Shown here: positions 45,007 through 55,318 of the stretch, in pieces
Position numbering within the stretch: the stretch's first letter is position 1
Layout: every line of letters begins with the position of its first letter
Position numbers and translations under genes: made by a program
NCBI GenBank assembly: GCA_032716605.1
Contig: CM064551.1
Coordinates: 48,106,427-48,170,426 of the forward strand
Length of the DNA: 64,000 nt
Direction of reading: 5' to 3'
Source of the DNA: Paralithodes platypus
Lineage: Eukaryota; Arthropoda; Malacostraca; Decapoda; Lithodidae
Notes under the pieces: generated by a model
What the model was told of the DNA's origin: nothing
Databases searched by the model: none
What the model saw: only the letters and a program-made list of their open reading frames with translations

Positions 45007-45593
45007 ACAGTAGTACATATTTATAACATAAATCAATAACACTTGTACATGTGGCAAAGCTACGAGAGGCTGGCTAGGCCTAGGCAGACGGACATAAAAG
45101 TAAGCATGTCGTAATATAAACAAAAAGCACTGAATTATATCACAACAGGAACCACCGTCAACACACCACTGTAGCAAACACTTCCGGCAAAGGGAAGAAC
45201 TGACTCGGGACCCAGAAAAAACTTCACTAAGTGAAGAAAAATACGCTGGGAACGTCAACAAAAATAAGCTACCTCATCAGAAAGATAAAAGGAAGCAATA
45301 ATAACGCGTAATGAAAGCCGCCTGCATCACAAAGCTAGCTAACAGTGAAAAAGTTCACAAGTCCACAACAGGAACACGAGGGTACATCCGAAATAGATGC
45401 CCCAAACACACGACCCAAAATACACTGCACTGCGGGCAACCAGCCCAGGACACTCCTGCTACGCATATCCTAACCTTACTCGATACATCCCGGAGTAAAC
45501 AAATGAGAAAAAACTCACTAGGGACGCAACAAATGCGGAACCAGCGGAGCGTGGGGAGACACGTCCGGGCAGGCTGAGCGCAGAGCAGAGAAA

Positions 45594-45900
45594 GAAGAAT
45601 GACGCCTGAGTCAGCGTCTGGTCAAAGATCCACACAAGTACATCCACGATATTATGGAAAGCTTATTGAATAGTTATTCTTATTTTGTTTTTGTTTTTAT
45701 ATTTTACGAAGTTTTTTCGTAGTGAGAACCCAATTCATAATGACTGAAGCCATGAGTGAGGTCGCGTGCACTCATGATGAAGGCTCCTCATATTTTAGAT
45801 GCTCTGCGCGGTAGATTCAAAACTACGGCGGATGAGTGTTTGAAGAGGGTGCCTTATGTAATAGGCATGTTCGTCAATGATGGAGGGGCCACTAATAAAT
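45594..45900 (-). repeat. DIRS 5' inverted terminal repeat
   Basis: Reverse complement of the 3' repeat over about 290 bp, ending GGGGCCACTAATAAAT at the element boundary. It lacks the 36-base extension of the other end. Its outer 38 bases are repeated in the internal complementary region. Confidence 0.88.
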
Positions 45901-47299
45901 ATAGATTTATGGGGGCGGTTGGTCTTCAGAAACTTAGTCTGGCAAGACAAGGTATTTTTAGGGGGTTAACATATTACTTCTCGGATGGAAGAACTAAAAT
46001 ACCACAGGAACGAAAAACCTGAGAGCGAAACCTCCAACCCTAACGAGCCACAGGAACGAAAATCCTGAGAGCGAAACTCCCATCCCCAACGAGATCCCAG
46101 GCCCCTTTTCCATTCCCGATTTGGTCTCTCTCTCTCCCTCTCAATTCATTCCACATATTATACGTCTCTCAATCACAGTCTTCTAATATACAAACCACAA
46201 TACTTTACTCACTGATATTCTTGATGTACCACCTAAGTATGTATTTAATTAGGTAACCACCATACAGGCTATAATACTTTCATTGTGTAGGTTCGAGGCG
46301 ATCTAAGACACCTTAGCTTCCATTTCACACCAAATCAGATCGTGATTACGTCAGCCCTGTATTTAGTTATATAACAATCAGAGTCCCCCCCAATTCTAGC
46401 AATTCTATGTCTCTAACCTCCCGTTGTTTTATCCACTAACTATAGATTCCCAACCTTTAACCACGACTCTATACACCCGATAACCCTATGCCAGTTATTG
46501 TATTGATTTAGGCCTGTTAATTCGGATAAACTCATTATGACCAATCTGCAGACGATTATCAGGAGAGATGCAGGAAAGCTACCTCGTATCTCCCTTTCCA
46601 TGACAAGTATAGACATATGTACCCCCATGCTCAGTCGCCCCCCATTTGCCTTGTTCTTCTAGTAACTAAGTGTATATATAATATTAACCGGAGTACGCCA
46701 CCAGTATAGATACGACATAGCGGCACTGTCCTTGTGTCGTATTGTGCCACGTGCATACCAACCCGGTTTCATCATCCTATTAGGACGACGGCTAAAATGT
46801 CGTCATTCATGCATGTATTCAATCCTTAGGTTAATTATCTTTTATCCGCCATTGTGTTCATCTCTTCCATTTACTTTTCCACAATTGTTATACGTCTTCC
46901 AATCACCTCCTTCGTATCCACAATCCACCCTACTCTATTTTGCTTCGTGACCCTATACTCAGTGGTACCCTGTTTGGGTCATCCTGTCCGCTTATCCTTC
47001 ACGCCCCGCTGCACCCACCACCCTACCTGTTCGATCGTAGGGAAATGCCACCCCTATGTCCAGCGCATTAAGGGTCACTATCCTAGGTCACGAGCGGCGC
47101 GGCGCCTAGCCTCAAACCACCCCTTTACAATTAACAACCCTCCCCCACCTCGCGTATCCACTACCCCTCTTGTCCTACACCTCTTACCCGCCAGACTCTA
47201 CCTACATGATGATGAACATGAATACACCTTAATTTAATACACCCATGCCCTGTCCCTAGGTTGAGCCAATGCCAACCAGTTCAGACAGGCATAAATCTA

Positions 47300-47622
47300 T
47301 GTATGTTCTTCCATCCGAGAAGTAATATGTTCACCCCCTAAAAATACCTTGTCTTGCCAGACTAAGTTTCTGAAGACCAACCGCCCCCATAAATCTATGT
47401 ATGTTCTTCCATCCGAGAAGTAATATGTTAACCCCTGTCTTGCCAGACTAAGTTTCTGAAGACCAACCGGCCCCATAAATCTATGTATGTTCTTCCATCC
47501 GAGAAGTAATATGTTAAACCCCTAAAATACCTTGTCTTGCCAGACTAAGTTTCTGAAGACCAACCGCCCCCATAAATCTATGTATGTTCCTCCATCCGAG
47601 AAGTAATATGTTAACCCCCATG
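47300..47622 (+). repeat. Minisatellite in LTR of copy 2
   Basis: Same units as 22188-22565 on the opposite strand, with the same alternation of long and short units. Recognised by repeated CTTGCCAGACTAAGTTTCTG and CATCCGAGAAGTAATATG. Confidence 0.8.
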
Positions 47623-50067
47623 TCATAATTGATAAGAAACTATGATACCCACGGGTACACCATTGTATATATAACCATTATTCCTGTAAGACCTAGACAG
47701 AGATAATGACTGAAGATGTTAGCCACCATGCAGTAACTCTAATTCTTACCCCAACCAGAGAATGTATAGATAACCTTTTTTTACCATTGTCTAGACACAT
47801 ATCTACCACGAAACAATAACGAAGTACCCCTACGAACTGCCGCTTTTCTTTGGTCTATATTTCATAGAAAATGCAGTTCCCAGGGACAACTAGATCAGCA
47901 AGAAATAGTGTCAGATTAACAGTATCCATAACCATCGTATTGACGAGTAATAATACACCATGTTTTTCCCTACTTTTATCCACAGTCAAACACACACCTA
48001 CAGTTAACCTCCTTTTCCCCAAAGCCCACAGTCCACATGATTCTATCCTTTCCAGACTCATATACCACCCCGTATTTGCTCATCCCCCGGTAGCATTTGG
48101 CTAACATACTTTCACTGTCATTAACCCCCAAACTCCACTATCAACTATAGTCTAATGCCACCCCTACGCCCGGAGACCTTAGGGTCAAACTTCCACGTAG
48201 CTCCCTGAACCCTCTCCCTCTCATTAACCACCCACGCTCCTCGACTCCTTTCCGACCTAGCCTCTCCATCATACCTCCTGAAGATCCTTGATTTTTCCAT
48301 TGCTAACGTTCTCAAACCTTTTATATATATACTCCTATCCAGCCTACCTTCCCTTAGTAGGACGGAACAACATTAGAACTTTACTAACCCTTTGCATGGC
48401 ATCTATTCTCTCACAACCCATTCACAACCCTGTACCCAATGATCGTCAGTGCGAGGCTAGCCGCCTCGCCAGTGACTAACTTCTATTGCCATACTTCCAG
48501 ATAAATGTGGCAGAGTTAGCAACCCAGTCTCCACCACATCCAGCAAACCATGCAATTAACAACCCAACCGATTAAACCAGCTAGTCAAGGCACCTTCGGT
48601 TTTGGTATTACGAACACCCACATCTGTCTCATAAACAGAGGGTTATTACAAACACTGGTGATATGGCAAGCCCCTAGCCACAGCCGCCGGACGAGCATCA
48701 CAGAGAGAGGGCGCGCATCTACCCCTTTTTACCCACCCGAGGAGGGAGACCCCCACCCCTGCGGAGGTATACCTGACCCCTGTTTTGACTTCCGGGTCAT
48801 TGCCAGGTAGCACAGGAATTCTTCCTATCAATGAACTAACCATGCATGACTAACACCTTTACTAACCTCTATTAACCCACAATAACCCATTCACCTTTCT
48901 TGCATACTCGGATAATCAAATTAGCACCTCAGCTATACCATAGAATGAAGACTGAGCAATATAAGAGAGACACTCCTATCACAGCTGTCCCAGTCCTCCT
49001 CGCAAAGTAGATCCAGTCTCCCTCCCCTCAATACTTCCAGTATAGCCAAAATAGTACCTCTTACTAAGGCTCAGTTATATCACATTATGAAGGCTCCCTA
49101 TAGCCATGTGCCACAACAGTAATCACCACCTTACCTAGTCCCCGTATCTATTGAGAGCTCAAATAATTCCATAAGACGCGAGATCCCTATGGCCTACAGG
49201 GTCCAAAACCGAGCCTATAAACCCAGCTCCAGCCCCCAGTAAAACCAGTTGAAAGATAGACACCAACCAGTGGTTGGTCACCAGAGTCGACCTCGAGCTC
49301 TATCATTGTTGGTTGCTGAGAATTGAGTTCCAGAGCTGGCAGACTCCGTGGCAGATTTGGATAGAAGGACCTGTCCATGTACTTGAGAACTTCCTACATA
49401 TGGACCACCTGGACGGCCGCGGAACCAGTCGTTAGCCCCCAACATCACGGACGCAAGATAACCAGGACCAGACCAATCAAATACTACCCAAGATTCACTC
49501 TATCAGTACTACAGTGTTACAGTACTATTTAGAGACTCACTTATTAATATTTCTACGAAGTGGCTATATCTTTGCCCCAGTAATTCATATATAACCATTC
49601 CATTAGGAAGTGCTAAGCGTATCAGTGTTCATTAATTAACAGGCGATATTAACTCTCGTAATTACCCATATACCCAGATATTATTACATAGAAGTGAAAC
49701 CCTAGTGATATCTGAATGTTCGCCCACTGATTTGCGTTCTATGTATTTCTGATACAAGAATATAAAACTTAGATCAGTACCCCCTGAGGTTACTAGAATT
49801 CCCGTGCTCTAAAATACGCGTGTCTAATCTAGTCTGTGAACTACTACTTGTGCACCAGAGCTACCAGTAATAAATCTAACAGTGAATATGAATCTATAAG
49901 TAACATTGATGGTCTCCAGTATATAAACTTGTGAATTAAAGCCAGTGATCAGAAGATTAATACCTGAACGTTGGAAGTGGGAGACTAGGCTCCATCCAGA
50001 TCCACTTATGCTAGTGTTGTTCAATTCTATCATTTGCCTTGCACGAGTATTCAGAAGTGTGTATATC

Positions 50068-50073
50068 AATAAA
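50068..50073 (+). promoter_or_regulatory. Polyadenylation signal in LTR
   Basis: AATAAA followed by a GT-rich stretch, about 145 bp before the LTR end. Conserved at 57764-57769 and, on the minus strand, at 353-358 and equivalents. Confidence 0.6.
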
Positions 50074-50215
50074 CGTAATCGTGTGTCTTGTTACCGTGTG
50101 TTTATTTTGTGTTCTCTATTCCTCATACCTTGTTTTGTGCATGCAGCCTTATATACCCAGTCAGTTAGAACTCACATTACCCAAGTTAATCCTGTAGAAA
50201 AACAGGGCATAACAT

Positions 50216-50230
50216 TGGTGGCAGCGGTGG
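50216..50230 (+). promoter_or_regulatory. Primer binding site, exact tRNA-Leu complement
   Basis: TGGTGGCAGCGGTGG is the perfect complement of a tRNA-Leu(UAG/AAG) 3' end (CCACCGCTGCCA plus CCA, as I recall it from animal tRNAs). It begins two bases after the LTR terminus, the usual place. Confidence 0.85.
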
Positions 50231-50284
50231 TTCTTGATTCGGATAAAAGGTTGCATTACATTGCAAGTTTGGAACAGTAGAAGC

Positions 50285-51343
50285 ATGGGAACATCGCAAA
50301 AATGGCAGCTCGGTATTACACTCTCACACATTCCCAAGTATGATGTAAACACGTATGATTTCGCCACTTACTTAGACACAGTAAAGCCAGTGTTAGATGT
50401 GGCACTTCAAAATGACCGCGACAAAATCGCCGTTGCATTATTGCACATTATGCAGTTGGGAAAAGCCGTTTCCCAAATTGTTGAACAGGTAACGCCAAAG
50501 CTTACCTGGAACCAGTTTCGATCCCTCGTGATCCGGACCTTAGGGCCACTTTTGGGTTCCCTCGTCGCCCCCAAAATAATAAAAGTCGACGAGATCAAGT
50601 ATGAAGGGGATATCAATGTGACCCTCATACAACTCTACAGATACGTGAGGACCACGTATAGCTCTGAAGATGACGAGCAACAAAATGAACTCTTATTCAC
50701 CGCATTATTAGACATCCTCCCACCCCACATCACCGCCCATCTCGACCCGTACGGCTCATTCGAAGAACATATGCTCTCCATCAGAGAAAGATGCCAACTC
50801 AGTTCGATGAATCCCCTATCCACCCCTTCAGCCCCTATCCAAGAAAGTAAATGTATTCCTCCACTGAACACTATCATCAATAAGTCCCTCCATCCCCCTA
50901 AAGAAAACTCTGTGCACCCTTCCAAAATGACTCCCGGTGAAAGTCCAACCCCAGTGCACTCTTCCTTGCCTCTATCCTCTCTGACCATCCCTAAATTTTC
51001 CCCTGCCCAGCCATCCACCAACGATAATCTTCCATCAATTGTGTTACCCCATAAACCCCATCCTTTTTCTATGCCTGCCAACAAACCACAGCACGCAGAA
51101 ATGGTCACCCCCACCGTAACCAATTCTCTTTCAATGTCACCCCTAAAAAATGCTGGTCAGAAAATGAGCCCCCCCTCCACTCTCTCACATGCCCCTGTCA
51201 CCCAAGACCAACCTTCACCCCCGTCAATCCCTCAACAACCTGTCACGCCTCTCACTTCCTCATATTCATCACCTGTCCCCCCCTCAAAACTGTCAACCTC
51301 ACCCCCCCCCACCATCATCTCCCCACATGCCCAACCTCGGTGA
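50285..51343 (+). CDS. gag: Gag-like protein of non-autonomous copy 2
   Basis: A 352-codon frame from the ATG at 50285. The first 190 residues form the conserved capsid-like part: HIPKYDVNTYD, LLHIMQLGKAVSQIVEQ, LTWNQFRSLVIRTLGPLLG, VDEIKYEGDINVTL and NELLFTALLDILPPHITAHL. A Pro/Ser-rich extension follows. The first part pairs with the autonomous gag, so the protein may co-assemble with it. There is no zinc knuckle or protease. The frame ends beside a C9 run at 51302-51310, where the equivalent copy changes frame too. Confidence 0.75.
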   Translation: MGTSQKWQLGITLSHIPKYDVNTYDFATYLDTVKPVLDVALQNDRDKIAVALLHIMQLGKAVSQIVEQVTPKLTWNQFRSLVIRTLGPLLGSLVAPKIIKVDEIKYEGDINVTLIQLYRYVRTTYSSEDDEQQNELLFTALLDILPPHITAHLDPYGSFEEHMLSIRERCQLSSMNPLSTPSAPIQESKCIPPLNTIINKSLHPPKENSVHPSKMTPGESPTPVHSSLPLSSLTIPKFSPAQPSTNDNLPSIVLPHKPHPFSMPANKPQHAEMVTPTVTNSLSMSPLKNAGQKMSPPSTLSHAPVTQDQPSPPSIPQQPVTPLTSSYSSPVPPSKLSTSPPPTIISPHAQPR

Positions 51344-52925
51344 ACCCCTTCAAACACCCGCATCAACCAAGAATGCTACAGCTCCGCCTACCTCCTATTC
51401 CCCCCCTCCCTTGTCACCCTCTCCAACATTACCCGAACCGCTCTTGAATCCACCTCCAGTAACACCCCCGCTCACCAACCTACCTCTGCCCCATAATCCA
51501 GCACCAGAACCAAAATCTCCATCAATGTCTCCTTCATCCATCCTACCAAATTCCAATGCTGTCCGAGACAAATCTCTTCCGCAACAATCTTTCCAAACTG
51601 ACCTACTCACCCCATCCCCACAATTTACCTGTCAATCACCCAGACCCCCATCTGTCCAGGATAAATCCTCCCATGTTTCCAGGACAGACTCTTATGTATG
51701 TACAAACCATTCTACCAAATGTTTATGTACCCATGTTTCCAGGGAAAATGCCAACCTATGTACCCAACAATGTTTCCCCCATGCCCCCAGAAATGTGCAG
51801 CTATTCCACAACCAACAAAATTCCCCTTGTGACAGTTTTCCGTCAGTAGCTCCCTTCCACCCCCACACAATTCACACCCCTAGAAAACTTCACAACCCCA
51901 CACTTGACTCGCCCTCTCATGGCAAACAAATTCACCAGTCCCAGATAACCTCTAACCAGACCGTGACTGCCACCAAAAAAATTCCCCAAATTCGTCCTGT
52001 TAACAACCCCAAATCAATACATCAGTCCTCCAGCAATAACCCATGTTCTACACCTAACTCTTCCCCCACCATCCCTCCCCAGTCCCACCAACAAATTCCG
52101 TTTCCTAAATCACTCACACCTCACCACTCTGATCCTCCCACACGCGCCGTTAATCCCCCCCTCACGCGTGACTCCCACCAAAGTGATTCCCCCCCCCCTC
52201 ATGCGTACCGAACACCTGCTCACCAGTCGGTCCCCCACCATCATTAGCCCAGCTAAACTCTCAACCTCCACCAATTCCCACCCTGCCAGCCTAACCTCTC
52301 ACGACCACATTCAGAACGAAAAATCACCCCCGTACATAACCCCTACCTCCTCTTCCCCCCCTATCTTACCCCCCTCTTCACCGTTACCCCATCCGCCCCA
52401 AATTCCACCCCCAAAGATCCCACTCGACAAAATACCACGCCCATCAAAATCCAACCACAAAACTTTTTCCACCTTGGCTAACCCCCAAAATACTACCCTC
52501 TCTCTCGCCCCAAACAACATAATCAACCTCTCAACCTCAACCACTCCTCGAAATCCCATCCACGTCTCTCCCGAAAATAAAATCAGTCCAAATTCAACCC
52601 CTCTCAAACCACAACCCTGCCTGCCCAGACCCCCCCCCCACCATCTCCCTATCAAATCCCCACACTCCAAACCTCCAAACCACCCGATCATCGTAAACTC
52701 TCAACCTCCAGCCTTACTCACCCTTCCCCCAACCCCACTCACGACCACAACTCTCTACACAATTCAACCCCTCCCCAGCACCAACCTCTTCCGCAACAAC
52801 AATCCCGACTCGACCTGCCCGTTTCACCTTTAAACCCCCCCTATCACTACCCCCGACCACAACCATTTAAACCACCCTCCAAAACTGGCCCCGGGCCAGC
52901 TCTCACCCAGACCCACATTCCTAAC
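51340..52925 (+). pseudogene. Proline-rich frame of copy 2, frame-broken
   Basis: It continues gag in shifted frames: 51340-52247 (MPNLGEPLQTPASTKNATAP onward) and 52168-52833 (MRTEHLLTSRSPTIISPAKL onward). The frame changes at C runs (51302-51310, about 52188-52198). It matches 4260-5396 and 59021-60960. Almost a third of residues appear to be proline. No known domain. Confidence 0.6.
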
Positions 52926-53246
52926 GGCAGACCTAACGGTATATCCACCCCTCCCTTCCAAAGTGAAAGCGAACCCCCAAGGTCAAAGCCACAACCACCA
53001 CCACCACCCCTACCAATAAACCAGACCTTCACCAAGACTAACGGCGACCCTAAATAACCCCCCCCCCCCTGATGATGATGAGGATGTTATTGTACTGGAT
53101 TTTCCATGGGATTTTGTTTTGTATTGTTCTCAATTCCTAAGCGATTGAGCATGATTCTATAAATTTACATGTTTTCCATATACTGTATATATTATATATT
53201 TTTTTTCCCTTAGTCATACTACTTTTCTTGTTAACCTACACTTTTC
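52926..53246 (+). other. 3' noncoding end of internal region, copy 2
   Basis: C-rich then AT-rich sequence without a frame, ending at the LTR start TGAC (53247). There is no clear polypurine tract just before the LTR, which is unusual for an LTR element. Confidence 0.55.
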
Positions 53247-53658
53247 TGACTATCTTTTAAATTTGTTTTATACATTGTTAAACACTTTAGCTCTTCTTAA
53301 TTTTCCTGTGTTCTTAATTATCTGTTCTTTCGTCAAGTTCTTTTATCATCTTTTCTCTCCTTTTCCAACATCTATGTATTTTCTTCCCTCGTTCCCTTCT
53401 TTCTTGAAGAGTAACTCTCCTATTAGTTTTCAGTGTCTTAGATATATGGCCTGAGTAATTTTTTTCCTAATTTCATTATATTATTCACATTCCAGGATAA
53501 AATGTTTTAAGTTTTTGTCTCTCTTTTCTGAACAGTCTGTTGCTAGTCGGGATGACAGTAATCTTCGTCCTCACCGACAGGCTGCCATTTCCCTCCAACC
53601 TAACCCCCTCACCGACCTGACCTGGCCCCCCTAAACAAACCTACGTACTCCAACCTTG

Positions 53659-53676
53659 AGGTACGAGGTCGTACCT
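53659..53676. promoter_or_regulatory. Conserved LTR dyad
   Basis: AGGTACGA and TCGTACCT, 8-bp arms with a 2-bp centre. The minus-strand LTRs carry AGGCTCG/CGAGCCT at the same place (3891-3908, 22848-22865). Pairing is kept although two base pairs differ, which suggests selection for the palindrome or hairpin. Possible binding site or RNA stem. Confidence 0.55.
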
Positions 53677-54999
53677 AATATAAAGGCGACGGAAGTAAAA
53701 TACCACAGGAACGAAAAACCTGAGAGCGAAACCTCCAACCCTAACGAGCCACAGGAACGAAAATCCTGAGAGCGAAACTCCCATCCCCAACGAGATCCCA
53801 GGCCCCTTTTCCATTCCCGATTTGGTCTCTCTCTCTCCCTCTCAATTCATTCCACATATTATACGTCTCTCAATCACAGTCTTCTAATATACAAACCACA
53901 ATACTTTACTCACTGATATTCTTGATGTACCACCTAAGTATGTATTTAATTAGGTAACCACCATACAGGCTATAATACTTTCATTGTGTAGGTTCGAGGC
54001 GATCTAAGACACCTTAGCTTCCATTTCACACCAAATCAGATCGTGATTACGTCAGCCCTGTATTTAGTTATATAACAATCAGAGTCCCCCCCAATTCTAG
54101 CAATTCTATGTCTCTAACCTCCCGTTGTTTTATCCACTAACTATAGATTCCCAACCTTTAACCACGACTCTATACACCCGATAACCCTATGCCAGTTATT
54201 GTATTGATTTAGGCCTGTTAATTCGGATAAACTCACTATGACCAATCTGCAGACGATTATCAGGAGAGATGCAGGAAAGCTACCTCGTATCTCCCTTTCC
54301 ATGACGAGTATAGACATATGTACCCCCGTGCTCAGTCGCCCCCCACTTGCCTTGTTCTTCTAGTAACTAAGTGTATATATAATATTAACCGGAGTACGCC
54401 ACCAGTATAGATACGACATAGCGGCACTGTCCTTGTGTCGTATTGTGCCACGTGCATACCAACCTGGTTTCATCATCCTATTAGGACGACGGCTATAATG
54501 TCGTCATTCATGCATGTATTCAATCCTTAGGTTAATTATCTTTCATCCGCCATTGTGTTCATCTCTTCCATTTACTTTTCTACAATTGTTTTACGTCTTC
54601 CAATCACCTTCGTATCCACAATCCACCCTACTCTATTTTGCTTCATGACCCTATACTCAGTGGTACCCTGTTTGGGTCATCCTGTCCGCTTATCCTTCAC
54701 GCCCCGCTGCACCCACCACCCTACCTGTTCGATCGTAGGGAAATGCCACCCCTATGTCCAGCGCATTAAGGGTCACTATCCTAGGTCACGAGCGGCGCGG
54801 CGCCTAGCCTCAAACCACCCCTTTACAATTCACAACCCTCCCCCACCTCGCGTATCCACTACCCCTCTTGTCCTACACCTCTTACCCGCCAGACTCTACC
54901 TACATGATGATGAACATGAATACACCTTAATTTAATACACCCATGCCCTGTCCCTAGGTTGAGCCAATGCCAACCAGTTCAGACAGGCATAAATCTATG

Positions 55000-55318
55000 T
55001 ATGTTCTTCCATCCGAGAAGTAATATGTTCACCCCCTAAAAATACCTTGTCTTGCCAGACTAAGTTTCTGAAGACCAACCGCCCCCATAAATCTATGTAT
55101 GTTCTTCCATCCGAGAAGTAATATGTTAACCCCTGTCTTGCCAGACTAAGTTTCTGAAGACCAACCGCCCCCATAAATCTATGTATGTTCTTCCATCCGA
55201 GAAGTAATATGTTAAACCCCTAAAATACCTTGTCTTGCCAGACTAAGTTTCTGAAGACCAACCGCCCCCATAAATCTATGTATGTTCCTCCATCCGAGAA
55301 GTAATATGTTAACCCCCA
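55000..55318 (+). repeat. Minisatellite in the shared LTR
   Basis: Four units matching 47300-47622 in order and sequence, including the short second spacer. Confidence 0.8.

Larger units (their letters stand above)
37043..45900 (-). mobile_element. Complete DIRS1-like tyrosine-recombinase retrotransposon
   Basis: An 8858-bp element with inverted terminal repeats, an internal complementary region near its 3' end, and gag, RT-RNase H and tyrosine recombinase genes. It lacks LTRs and integrase. The empty target (GAACATAC|ATAGATTT) is visible in neighbouring minisatellite units, and the element sits in it with no target duplication or loss, as expected for recombinase-mediated integration. No methyltransferase domain is evident. 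37573-38146 (3' end) contains a C17 run and no gene. Confidence 0.92.
18223..45994 (-). mobile_element. Autonomous long-LTR Ty3/gypsy-type retrotransposon, with nested insertions
   Basis: 3' LTR at 18223-22894, internal region at 22895-33132 and 5' LTR pieces at 33133-34543, 35592-37042 and 45901-45994. In element order: tRNA-Leu primer site, gag, protease, RT, RNase H, integrase and a proline-rich tail. Integrase after RNase H is the Ty3/gypsy (Metaviridae) order. Four LINE fragments and one DIRS element sit inside it. The pol frame has at least three shifts, so this copy is not active as it stands. The two LTRs differ by only a few percent by eye. Confidence 0.85.
33133..45994 (-). repeat. 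5' LTR of the autonomous element, interrupted and truncated
   Basis: LTR sequence occupies 33133-34543, 35592-37042 and 45901-45994. A LINE (34544-35591) and a DIRS element (37043-45900) fill the gaps. It stops at 45994 inside a minisatellite unit, so the first several hundred bases of the LTR, including the TGAC start and the dyad, are lost at an inverted junction with the next LTR. The ends next to the primer site are intact. Confidence 0.8.
45995..50214 (+). repeat. 5' LTR of copy 2, truncated at its start
   Basis: Matches 53696-57910 almost throughout and ends GCATAACA at 50214. The first 450 bp present in the next LTR, including the dyad, are missing because of the head-to-head junction with minus-strand LTR sequence at 45994. 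It contains the four-unit minisatellite and the AATAAA signal. Confidence 0.85.

Noticed and set aside
48550..48810. 86-residue frame in the LTRs (also 56248-56508 and 35636-35896)
   Set aside because: Differences between copies are mostly amino acid changes, as expected for noncoding sequence, and it is not open in the other LTR subfamily.
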